A stretch of DNA of 64,000 nt from Malaya genurostris (taxonomy: Eukaryota > Arthropoda > Insecta > Diptera > Culicidae), in the NCBI RefSeq assembly GCF_030247185.1, contig NC_080571.1:163900352-163964351 (forward strand), read 5' to 3'. The position numbers were made by a program, and so were the translations under genes. The stretch's first letter is position 1. Every line of letters starts with the position of its first letter. Under the pieces are notes generated by a model. That model was not told the DNA's origin and made no database searches. It saw only the letters and a list, made by a program, of their open reading frames with translations. Shown in pieces: positions 19,630 through 30,378 of this stretch.

Positions 19630-21599
19630 CAAAGTAAATTCTGGATTTTAACTAATTTCGTTTCTAATAGAGAAAGGTTTTGCAATCCCTTGAAAAACTG
19701 GCTAGTAAAAATTGTCATATACCATTCGACTCAGTTCATGGAGCTGTGTAGTGTCTGTGTGCGTGTGTGTGTCAAATAATCTCACTAGGTTTTCTCGGAG
19801 ATGGCTGAAACGGTTTTGACAAACGTAGATTCAAATGAAAGGAAATCCTGAATTTCATCCTAATCCGACTTCCGATTCCGGAGTTACAGGGTAAAGTGTG
19901 TTCAATATCGTACACCGTCACTTAAACCGGCGTTACAAAAAACGTAAATTTTTTTCTCAACTGGTCGATAGCCATTATCAGTAGGCTACTAAACAAACCG
20001 ATTCCGGCTATCCTGGGTCCCGCTCTCCGGTTCCGGAAGCACCGGAAATAGTGGTCATATTTTCTCAGCGACGATTTGAACGATTTCCACAAACTAAGAT
20101 TCAAATGAAAGGTCTGAGGGTCCCATACGGAATTCTTAAATTTCATCCGGATCCGACTTCCGGTTCCGGACTTATAGGTTCCGGAGATCGTAAACAATTT
20201 TATAAACTGGTCTCAACTGTACTGTACAAATAAATTATATTATATATAGATTTCATGAAATAATTTTCATAAAAAATCGACGAATCGAAGATAGAAATTG
20301 TATGAAACCCAAGGGGAAAGTCGCTTAACACAAACTATATTGTGCCTCTAAACAAAAAACACGTGACATACTGTGAGTCTAAGTGTGCTACTCTGTGCCC
20401 CAGAAAACAGCTACTTGTCAAAACTGAGCCCTTTGTGTGCCGCAACTGTGCAACTGTATGAAAACGAAAGTGCCAATATTTATAAATGCATCAACGCATT
20501 GTGTTTATGTGTGATTGGCACATTGTTCTAAGCGTCCTTCCCTTGATGAAACCCTAAAATTATTTCTCTTAATCTAAACGTGTCACAATCGATTCCTCTT
20601 TAAAGTTTTTCTCATTATTTATGGTACTTCACGAAATGGTATTCAGAGACCAGCATAACCCAAAAAAGTTTGTATCTCCATGAATTAGTATGACGAAAAA
20701 ATTGAAACAGTTTTCAGCCCAACTTTGAACATTTTTTGGTATCGCTTCTATGACGGTAGCTGAAATCAGTTAAATTAGATTAATTGATCATTAGATTCGA
20801 AATTTTTGAAAATCAGTGTAGCCATTTTAAAGAAATTGTAGTGCGTTCTACATAAAAAAATTTGAGTTCGTTCCGGGATTAAAAACCGAATACCAGTAAA
20901 ACTGAAATAAGTTTATTAGGTCGTCTACTCTCAAATTATGTGAACCCGATAAACAAGATAAATTTACGTGCATTTTTTATACTAATGTCCTGAACTGGAA
21001 GTCGAATGGAGCATAGGACTGTTTATATGAGTCGAAGTTGGTAGAAATCAGTTAAGCCATCTCCGAGTAAAAGTAATGAAATTATTTTTCACACACAAAT
21101 TTTCTTATCTCGACGAACCTCTTCGAATGGTATTGGAGGGTAAGAAGTTGTGTTCTTCCAGCAATTATTGTTGTAGGCAGTATAAATCAATATAAATATG
21201 AATCTGTTTTGAGTTTGAAAATACTGCCATCAAATATTTCTAATACATATGTCAAGGTTCGAACGTTTATGTTGAAAAAAAAAATAACGAACAGTGCTAA
21301 AATCGAAACGTCATGAAAAACGGTGCTGTGCATAGTCTTTCAGGTGCTAAGAAACAATTGCATAAAAATGTATTGAAAATCGTGTTTCACTTTGCTCCCA
21401 TACACCGCTTTATCATCAAGCGAGTAGAACTCATGCTACTGAAATAAGACGAAAAATCGCTTACATAAAAATATCGATATCTCCGTTAGAAATGGACGGA
21501 TTTTAACAATCTATGGCTTCTTGGATAGCTATTACCGTGCGGAATTTAAGTCATGGTCAATTATGATGTCAATTATGGTCAATTATGACTGATATTGTA
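19630..21599. repeat. Interspersed repeat blocks
   Basis: Two well-preserved copies of the dominant repeat: 19660-20230 (end module 'gagaaaggttttgcaatc', GTGTGT stretch, 'gagatggctgaa', 'ccggatccgacttccggttccgg') and a poorer one at 20640-21150. The first is a single unit of the family that is tandemly amplified at 23.5-25.0 kb. Between 20230 and 20640 lies AT-rich DNA without recognisable content. Reading frames seen here (for example 19922-20197) recur in every copy and are by-products of the repeat. Confidence 0.7.
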
Positions 21600-22065
21600 A
21601 AAAACATTTTGACATAAAACTTCTAGGAGTAAACATCCGATCTCAAAACCATTCAATAGCGTTCAGGGTGACATAGAGACCTTTTTTGCGACTGGTTTGA
21701 TCAAAATCAGTCCAGGTGTGCACATGAAATTTCCGAAATCGAAAAATTTGGTTGATGCCGAACGTCCTAGAATTGCATGGAACGTTGAGATTTAGTGTCA
21801 TTTCGAAAAAAAATTTCAGTATCGACTTTCTAAATCCTAAAGTCGATTTGTTCAAAATTATTTTTTAAGACTAAATCTCGACGTTCCATGCAATTCTAGG
21901 ACGTTCGGCATCAACCAAATTTTTCGATTTCGGAAATTTCATGTACACAATTGGACCGATTTTGATCAAACCAGTCGCAAATGAAAGGTCTCTGCGTAAC
22001 CCTGAACGCTATTGAATGGTTTTGAAATCGGATGGTTACTTTTAGAAGTTTTATGTCGAAATTTT
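21600..22065. repeat. Large inverted repeat (fold-back), arms about 200 bp
   Basis: The left arm (about 21607-21810: 'gacataaaacttctag', 'ccattcaatagcgttcagg', 'gatgccgaacgtcctagaat', 'tgcatggaacgttgagattt') is repeated as its reverse complement on the right (about 21868-22060), with roughly 55 bp of spacer. Transcribed, it would form a long hairpin. The arms are related to single copies at 22265-22400 and 25435-25530. It may be a fold-back element or two head-to-head repeat copies. Confidence 0.8.
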
Positions 22066-22095
22066 TAGTTTTTACCTTTTTTTATTAATATAAAA

Positions 22096-23240
22096 AATAG
22101 GTATAGAATTCGCTCAAAGTTTCGAAAAATTTTCCGAGGCCCGGAGGGCCGAATGTCATATAGCAATCGATTCAGCTCGACGAACTGAGCGAATGTCTGT
22201 GTGTGTGTGTGTGTGTATGTGTCTGTATGTGTGTTGTCAACTAAGAGGTCGAGATCTCAGAGATGGCTGGACCGATTTTGATCAGTCGCAAATGAAAGGT
22301 CTCCCCGTCACCCAGAACGCTATTGAATGGTTTTGAGATTGGATGTTTACTTTTCGAGTTATACGAAGTTTTATGTCAAAATTTTCAGTTTTTTGACCGT
22401 ATCTGTCCCATTTGACCTTGAAAACAGAATATGTTTCCAGACTTAGATTTCGCACGGTAATACCTATACAACAAGCCATAGATTGTTAAAAGCCGTCCAT
22501 TTTCAACGGAGATATCGACATTTTTGTGTAAACGACTTTCCCCCTATTCAGTAGGAGTTTTGAGCGTAGGAGTTTTGAGCGCTGTATGACAAAGAAATGC
22601 TTGGGAGCAACGGAAAACACGATTTTTTATACTGCTACATACAATTGTTTCTAAGTACCAAAAAGACTGTGTACAGCATCCTTTTTCATGACATTTAGCC
22701 TCGGACCGATTTCAGCACGGCTCGTTTTTGGTAACATAATCGTTCGAATATGACATATGTAAACCAGATGATGGTAGAATTTGTTTTAATTATATTTTTT
22801 TAAACTACTTACAGCTGGAAGAACATAACATCCATATACCATTCGAATCAGTTTGTCGAGATCAGCAAATGCGTGTGTGACAAATAATTTCACTCAATTT
22901 TCTCGGAAAATTTCTTTTCTACAAATTCAGATTCATACGAAAAGTCGTATGCTTGCAAATAAAATTCCTAAATTATATTTGGTTCCGACCTCTGGTTCCG
23001 GAACTACAGGATGTGTGAAACGAAATCAAAATTGTGTAACTCATTCTTCTCGTAGATGGCTGAACCGATCTATGATTCAAATGAAATCTAAGAATCATCT
23101 AAGATTCAAATGAAAAGTTTCAAGATTCTACAGTTTTCGGGGATACAGGGTGATTGGTATAAAAATGTCTATTCCACATAAATTAATCAGCTTTATCGGG
23201 TTAGCAGATTTTCAGTTTTTTCAGTTTTAGTGGTATTCGG
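22096..23240. repeat. 1.15-kb direct repeat, copy A
   Basis: Begins 'aataggtatagaattcgctcaaa' and ends at 'cagttttagtggtattc'. It is repeated as copy B at 25258-26450 with the same order of all landmarks ('aggcccggagggccgaat', GTGTGT run, 'gccatagattgttaaaa', 'ggagcaacggaaaacacg', 'tgacatttagcctcgg', 'gttccgacctctggttccgg'). Non-coding. The two copies flank the 331-bp tandem array. Confidence 0.8.
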
Positions 23241-23548
23241 TTTTACCTTTTTGCCTTTCTCATATAGAAAGATTATGCAATCACTTGAAAAACCGACCAG
23301 TGAAAATTGGCCCGGAGGGCCAAGTGTCATTTACCATTCGACTCAGTTCATCGAGGTGAGCAATGTCTGTGTGTGTGTATGTATGTATGTGTGTGTGTGT
23401 ATGTGTCAAATAATCTCACTAGGTTTTCTAGGAGATTACTGAACCGATTTTGACAAACTAGGATTCAAATGAAAGGTCTCGTGGTCCCATACGGAATTCC
23501 TGAATTTCATCCGGATCCGACTTCCGGTTCCGGAGTTATAGGGTAAAG
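23241..23548. repeat. Interspersed repeat leading into the tandem array
   Basis: End module 'gcctttctcatatagaaagattatgcaatc', 'ggcccggagggccaagtgtc', GTGTGTATGTATGT run, then 'caaataatctcactagg' and 'ggatccgacttccggttccgg'. This is the first, complete copy of the repeat whose inner portion is then repeated in tandem. Confidence 0.7.
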
Positions 23549-25060
23549 TGTGTTCAATATTGTACACCGTCACTTAAACCGGCGAAACAAAAACACGTAA
23601 AAAAATTTCTAAACTGGTCTCAAAACTACACAAATCAATAGTCATTACCAGTAGGCAACTAAACAAACCGATTCCGGCTATCCTGGTTCCCGGTATCCGG
23701 TTCCGGAAGTAGCGGAAATAATGGTCATATACACCAAAATGGATCTCACTCACTTTTCTCAGCGATGGTTTGACCGATTTCCACAAACTTTGATTTAAAT
23801 GAAAGGTCTTCCGGTCTCATACGAAATTCCTGAATTTCATCCTGATCCGACTTCCGGTTCCGGAGTTATAGGGTAAAGTGTGTTCAATATTGTACACCGT
23901 CACTTAAACCGGCGAAACAAAAAACACGTAAAAAAATTTCTAAACTGGTCTCAAAACTACACAAATCGATAGTCATTATCAGTAGGCAACTAAACAAACC
24001 GATTCCGGCTATCCTGGTTCCCGGTATCCAGTTCCGGAAGTACCGGAAATAGTGGTCATATATATAAAAATGGATCTCACTCACTTTTCTCAGCGATGGT
24101 TTGACCGATTTCCACAAACTCAGATTCAAATGAAAGGTCTTCCGGTCCCATACGGAATTCCTTAATTTCATCCGGATCCGATTACCGGTTCCGGAGTTAT
24201 AGGGTAAAGTGTGTTCAATATTGTACACCGTCACTTAAACCGGCGAAACAAAAAACACGTAAAAAAATTTCTAAACTGGTCTCAAAACTACACAAATCGA
24301 TAGTCATTATCAGTAGGCAACTAAACAAACCGATTCCGGCTATCCTGGTTCCCGGTATCCAGTTCCGGAAGTACCGGAAATAGTGGTCATATATATAAAA
24401 ATGGATCTCACTCACTTTTCTCAGCGATGGTTTGACCGATTTCCACAAACTTAGATTCAAATGAAAGGTCTTCCGGTCCCATACGGAATTCCTTAATTTC
24501 ATCCGGATCCGATTTCCGGTTCCGGAGTTATAGGGTAAAGTGTGTTCAATATTGTACACCGTCACTTAAACCGGCGAAACAAAAAACACGTAAAAAAATT
24601 TCTAAACTGGTCTCAAAACTACACAAATCGATAGTCATTATCAGTAGGCAACTAAACAAACCGATTCCGGCTATCCTGGTTCCCGGTATCCAGTTCCGGA
24701 AGTACCGGAAATAGTGGTCATATATATAAAAATGGATCTCACTCACTTTTCTCAGCGATGGTTTGACCGATTTCCACAAACTCAGATTCAAATGAAAGGT
24801 CTTCCGGTCCCATACGGAATTCCTTAATTTCATCCGGATCCGATTTCCGGTTCCGGAGTTATAGGGTAAAGTGTGTTCAATATTGTACACCGTCACTTAA
24901 ACCGGCGAAACAAAAAACACGTAAAAAAATTTCTAAACTGGTCTCAAAACTACACAAATCGATAGTCATTATCAGTAGGCAACTAAACAAACTGTTTCCG
25001 GCTATCCTGGTTTCCGGTATCCGGTTCCGGATTCCGGAAAGTGCATATAATAGTGATCTT
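23549..25060. repeat. 331-bp tandem array, 4 full units and a partial
   Basis: Units start with TGTGTTCAATATTGTACACC at 23549, 23879, 24210, 24541 and 24872 (periods 330, 331, 331, 331). The central units differ by only a few positions, so amplification is recent or gene conversion is active; collapse or expansion in the assembly is also possible. Each unit contains two oppositely oriented 'ccggttccgg' motifs and a 'gaccgatttccacaaac' segment. On the minus strand an identical 116-codon frame appears in each unit because of the period; I do not consider it a gene. Confidence 0.9.
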
Positions 25061-25257
25061 ATTTCGTTTTCTTAAGGATGACTTACGCAATCAAAGCACT
25101 CTTTTATTCTGTATGTTATGCATAAACAATCTCTTGGTTTCTTTCAAAACTCGAAGAGAATTTTTTCGAATAGAATACCACAATATTATATGTACATGAG
25201 AAAGGCATCATTACACCACTAGGTGGATTAAAACAGGTTTTTTATATATATCAAAAA
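25061..25257. repeat. End of the repeat block
   Basis: AT-rich segment closing with 'gagaaaggcatcattacaccactaggtgg', the reverse complement of the 'ccacctagtggtgtaatgatgcc' end module seen at 12777 and 60433. This marks one terminus of the interspersed repeat. Confidence 0.6.
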
Positions 25258-26450
25258 TAGGTATAGAATTCGCTCAAAATTTAGAAAATTTTTCCGAGGC
25301 CCGGAGGGCCGAATGGCATATACCAATCGATTCAGCTCGACGAACTGATCAAATGTCTGTGTGTGTGTGTGTGTGTATGTGTGTGTGTCTGTATGTGTGT
25401 TGTCAACTAAGAGGTCGAGATCTCAGATATGGCTGGACCGATTTTGATCAAACTAGTCGCAAATGAAAGGTCTCCCCGTCTTATTGAATGGTTTTGAGAT
25501 CGGATGTTTACTTTTTGAGTTATACGAAGTTTTTTTAAATTTGACATTATCTATCACAATTGACATTGAAAACAAAATATGTTTTCAGACTTAGATTCCG
25601 CACGGTAATACCTATCCAACAAGCCATAGATTGTTAAAATCCGTCCATTTTTAGCGGAGATATGGAAATTTTTGTGTAAACGAATTTTCCCCCTATTCTA
25701 GCAGTAGGAGTTTTGAGCGCTGTATGACAAAGAAATGCTTGGGAGCAACGGAAAACACGATTTTTTATACTGTTACATACAATTATTTCTAAGTACCAAA
25801 TAGACTGTGTACAGCATCCTTTTTCATGACATTTAGCCTCGGGCCGATTTTAGCACGGCTCGTTTTTGGTAACATAATCGTTCGAATATGACATATATAA
25901 GCCAGATGATGGCAGATTTTTTTAAATTATATTGTTTTAAACTACTTACAGCAAAAAATGCTGGAAGAATATAACATCCATATACCATTCGAATCAGTTC
26001 GTCGGGATCAGCAAATGCGTGTGTGACAAATAATTTCACTCAATTTTCTCCGAAAATTTCTTTTCTACAAATTCAGATTCAGACGAAAAGTCGTATGCTC
26101 CCAAACAAAGTTCCTGAATTATGTTTGGTTCCGACCTCTGGTTCCGGAGCTACAGGATGATATGTGAAACGAAATTAAAATTGAGTAACTCATTTTTCGC
26201 GTAGATGGTTGAACCGATCTAAGATTCAAATAAAATCTAAGAATCATCTAAGATTCAAATGAAAAGTTTTAAGATTCTATAAAACATCTTGCTCTTCAGT
26301 CAGATCCAACTTCCGGTTTAGGAGATACAGGGTGATTAGTATGAAAATGTCCATTTCACATAAATTAATCAGGTTTATCGTTTTAGCAGATTTGGATAGT
26401 CAATAAAAAAAATTAACTTTTTTCAGTTTTAGTGGTATTCAGTTTTCGAT
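25258..26450. repeat. 1.15-kb direct repeat, copy B
   Basis: Second copy of 22096-23240, with scattered substitutions and small indels (for example a shorter segment near 25470 and extra bases near 25945). Same orientation as copy A. Confidence 0.8.
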
Positions 26451-27655
26451 TCAGAAGGCACCTAAAAATTTAATTCGTGCTATGATTTCTCAAAGATGTC
26501 TTCTCTGATTTTCAAATATTTTGAAACAAATGTAAACTATACTGCTACTCAGGTGAATTTATCTGACCTCGACCATACAGATTTTAGATTTCCGGTTCCA
26601 GTATAAAATCGTTTCTCAAAGCTCAATCGTTCTCTCAAAAAAAGCCTAATCAAATTTCAGAAACAAAAATTAAAATTAAAATAAACTTTTATACAAAATT
26701 AATTAATTTTATACATACATAAAAAAATTATTTAATTTTATACTATTATGACTTCCTATTCTCGAATTACATGATGATGAATTTTTAAAATTCAAACCGA
26801 TATAGAAGAAAAGCTTTAAAGTTGGACTCAAAACTGTTGTAATTTATTCGTCATATGGCCATACGAATCGGTTTGGGTTATGCTGGTTCCTGAATACCGG
26901 CTCTGGAATTACCTTAAATTACCGTAAACTCTAAAGTGGAACTTACATATCATGGTATGTTTAATCGATTATCACACTTTTAGATTTAAATTCGATTGTA
27001 TTTGCAGTTTCGACATTACAGAGTAATGAGTGATTAAAATCTCAAATTGTCGCTTAAAACGACGGTCATTAAAATAATGTCATGAAAACTTAAACACCGA
27101 AGAATATTCATTCAAAAAACACATGCGGATTGATAAAAAAGGTATCATCTGACTGCTAGGTGGATTAAACACGTTTTTGATAATATCTGTCATAATTGAC
27201 CATGAAAACAGAATATGTTTTTTACTTATATTCCACACGGTAATAGCTACCCAAAAAGCCATAGATTGTTAAAATCCGTCCATTTTTAACGGAAATATCG
27301 ATATTTTTGTGTAAGCGATTTTTCGCCTTATTTCAGTAGCATGAGTTCTACTCGCTTGAAGATAAAGCGATGTCTCGGGGCAAAGTGAAACACGATTTTC
27401 ACTTCTCTATAGTGATTTTTCAAGATCGAAAATTTTCAAACCTTAACCGTCGGACAGCACCTCTTACCAATATCTGATTCAGTTCAATTTTTGTATGGAG
27501 AATTTTTTCGAAATGCTCATACTTTATTAGAGATTAGATATATTAGAGCAGTAAAAAAACAATGTTTTTTGTCGGTTATGTCACTTATACCATCATATCT
27601 CCGGAACCAGAAGTCCCAGTCATTTGATCTTCGAACCTGATCAATGTCCCGACAG
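26451..27655. repeat. Degenerate interspersed repeats
   Basis: AT-rich non-coding DNA with recognisable repeat words ('ccggttccagtataaaatcg', 'gactgctaggtggattaaac', 'gccatagattgttaaaatccgtcc', 'ttttcaaaccttaaccgtcgg', 'cacttataccatcatatctccgg'). The segment 27420-27655 is homologous to 61940-62220 and is interrupted at 27656 by the tail of the CR1-like LINE. Confidence 0.65.
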
Positions 27656-28199
27656 TATTTATTTATTTATTTATTTGGAGCAGGAAAAAGCTAAATATAG
27701 CTGAAATAATAATCTCTCACTCCAGCAGGCATAAAACCTCCTCATCGTTTATATCAACAGATTACAACAAGCCAACAGATACATGTATGTACTTAATACT
27801 ATCAATTAAAACTAACCCTAGCTAACTAACTCTATAGTAATTAGACGACACTAAATCCATCGTGTAAGCGATAGTGATTTTGCATTAAAACTAGAGAAGA
27901 AAAGAAATATGCTTTAAAATGGGAGGTAGAAGGAGGGAGTTGTGAATGAGAGTTGGCAAACGAAACGGGGTTAGGTTCGGCATGTAAATCGAATTAGTGT
28001 TCGAAAAAGATAGTGGAAGATGGATAAAAAAAGAGGGCGAGCAAACGTGGTTAGAACCGACATATAGATCTAATTAGTGTTCGAAAAGATAGGAGAAGAA
28101 ACGATGAAGAGCGGAGAAGAAGAAATACAACAGGATTAGTTACAACAAGCGAATTTATTAGTTTTCAATGGAGATGGTGGAGAGAACGAAGGGGTGGTC

Positions 28200-29670
28200 G
28201 AGCGGAAAGAATTAACATTAGTATTATAATTGCAAAAATAACGAATCATTGAATAATCGTTGTATCGCATTACGAGTGAGATGAAAATCAAATTTCTGTT
28301 AGTAACTATTGAATAAACGGCACATGCTGGAAAAGGGTTCATTATATCCGTAATTGGTTCTAGCATGGGGAATTCGTATAAATGGATGAAAACGAAGACT
28401 TCGACGATGAATGTCAAAATTGATCAATTGTAGGAGATCAGGACTGTCAACACGTGATTGAATTAGATCAGCAATAAAGACAGCCTTGCAAACGTTCCTA
28501 TGTACAGACTTGTTGATCTTTGTAACTAGGATGGTTGAATGGGTCTCTCCATGGAGTGCAAATCTAACAAATTTCCGTTGAACACTTTCGACACGATCAA
28601 CGTCGATTTGATAATGAAGCGACCAAACGATAGCTGCGTATTCTAATGTTGATCGAACTAGTGCACAATAACTTCAGGCAGTGTATATTGGTAATGTTCT
28701 TAGTGATCCGAAATATGAAGCCTAAGAGTTTAGAAGCTTTCGAAATTACATAATCGACATGATTCTTGAAATCCAATTTGTGATCGAGAATAACACCTAA
28801 GTCCTTAACCGAGGATTCCCGTTTTAGGACATTTTGCAAGAGATGATAGTCTTATGTAATTTTTGTGAGTTTTCGGGAAAAGATATAATGGAGCATTTTA
28901 AGCATTTAGTACCACCCTGTTATTGTGGCACCATTTGTCGAATGTGTCAAGCTGAGCTTGCAGAAAACGTGCATCTATAGGATGATATAGTTTGAAGTCG
29001 TCAGCAAATGATAGTTTAAAACATTTCACGGAGAAGTTGAGATCATTGAGGTAGAGTAAAAATAGAAACGGTCCTAAGTGGCTTCCTTGAGGTACTCCAG
29101 AACTAACAGTAAAAGGAACTGTTGTGAAGTTTAGTTTTTTCATCTCGCGACCAGTAAGATATGAACGTATTCAATCCAGTAAAACGCCACTAAAGCCAAG
29201 TCTGTCGAGTTTAGCAATTGTTATTTGATGATTTATTTATCGAATGCCGCTGAAAAATCTGTGTAGATAGCATCAACCTGTAGATGCGATTGTAGAGATC
29301 AGGTGATAAAAGATGTGTAAGCTACAAGGTTTGTAGATGTTGACCTCTTAGGCATGAAACCGTGTTGAGTTTCAGATATCCTTGCATTTGTGAGTTATAA
29401 AATCGAGAATAATTATTTCTAATAACTTGGACACAACACATAGTGAAGATATTCCACGGTAGTTAGTAATATCAGATTTGTTACCTTTCTTAAAAACCGG
29501 AAAAATATATGATTTCTTCCAGGGGTCTGGGATAGTCCTCGCATTAAGGGAATCGTTGAACAATATAGTCAGTGGTGTTAAGAGTGAATTCAAGCATTTT
29601 TTTTAGGACTATCGAAGGAATGGCATCGGGTCCTGCGTTAGTAGAGCTTTTTAGTTTTGAGCACGCCGTA
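28200..29670 (-). pseudogene. CR1-like ORF2: reverse transcriptase and C-terminal part
   Basis: In minus-strand order: CSKLKSSTNAGPDAIPSIVL (pre-RT), NDSLNARTIPDPWKKSYIFP, FKKGNKSDITNYRGISSLCV, then a degraded stretch around 29370-29150 containing RT motif A, SGVPQGSHLGPFLFLLYLND, and SFADDFKLY (RT active site, about 29005) with FADD in place of YADD. Thumb: SSVKDLGVILDHKLDFKNHV, SKASKLLGF. The C-terminal part continues in shifted frames down to about 28210. Multiple frameshifts; inactive. The upstream end at 29670 is the gypsy insertion point. Confidence 0.8.
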
Positions 29671-30378
29671 TGCGTTGCCCGAGCGGCGAGAGGGGTATTT
29701 CTTTTTAAAACACTTATAAATCGCACAAATTCCTTTTCTATCGTTTTTTTTTTATTCTTCTAATATCTTTTACACTTTACTGTCCTATCTTCCCTACAGC
29801 ACATAACTTCGTGCCTGACCTAACTCCTTATTAATGAACAACTTAATTTTTCTTCTTAACTACTGCTTTTGGCCTGAGTAATGGTGTCCAAGTTTGATTA
29901 CGGTGATACCCGGTCGCCCAAGGAGCATTACTCTACAGTAAAATTAAGAAAAAAAAGCCTTGTTTAAACCAAAACCGACCCTTTTATACTCCAACCTATG
30001 TAACTAACAAAAACCTATACTTATATATATCTATATCTGGTAGACTAACTACTACCTACGTGAATTCACTGCGATCGTGTCGCTTATGTACATAATCAAT
30101 TAATTCGATCGGTTTCTTCTGGCTGATGCAATATGTTGAAATAGCCAGCCGTGGGCATTACAATGACTCAACTGTTCTACTGCCTGTACTAGCTAAGATA
30201 ATAAATTTTTATGGAAAAATTAGGGCTGCTGCAGTTACAATGTAAGTAAATGTAAGAATTACTTCTGTATAGTTGATGAATATCGATACACTGTCATCAT
30301 CGTTATCAGTTATTACTCTACTGGTCTACTGTCTGTACTAGATAAAGATTTCTTTGGAAAAAATTAGGGCTGCTGCAT
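29671..30378 (-). repeat. 3' LTR of the gypsy element
   Basis: 708 bp; on the minus strand it begins TGCAGCAGCCC and ends GGGCAACGCA. Nearly identical to 41791-42506; visible differences include an 8-bp shorter stretch near 30050 and single-base changes near 29828, 29906 and 30323. Confidence 0.92.

Noticed and set aside
23574..24896. Identical 116-codon minus-strand frames, one per 331-bp unit
   Set aside because: They are identical because the DNA is tandemly repeated, and the same peptide words (SGTGSRIRMK, FHLNLSLWKS) appear in every diverged copy of the repeat with random stops. No domain, no sign of selection; by-product of the repeat.
23549..25060. CRISPR-like array
   Set aside because: Repeats are 331 bp and contiguous with no unique spacers; eukaryotic satellite.
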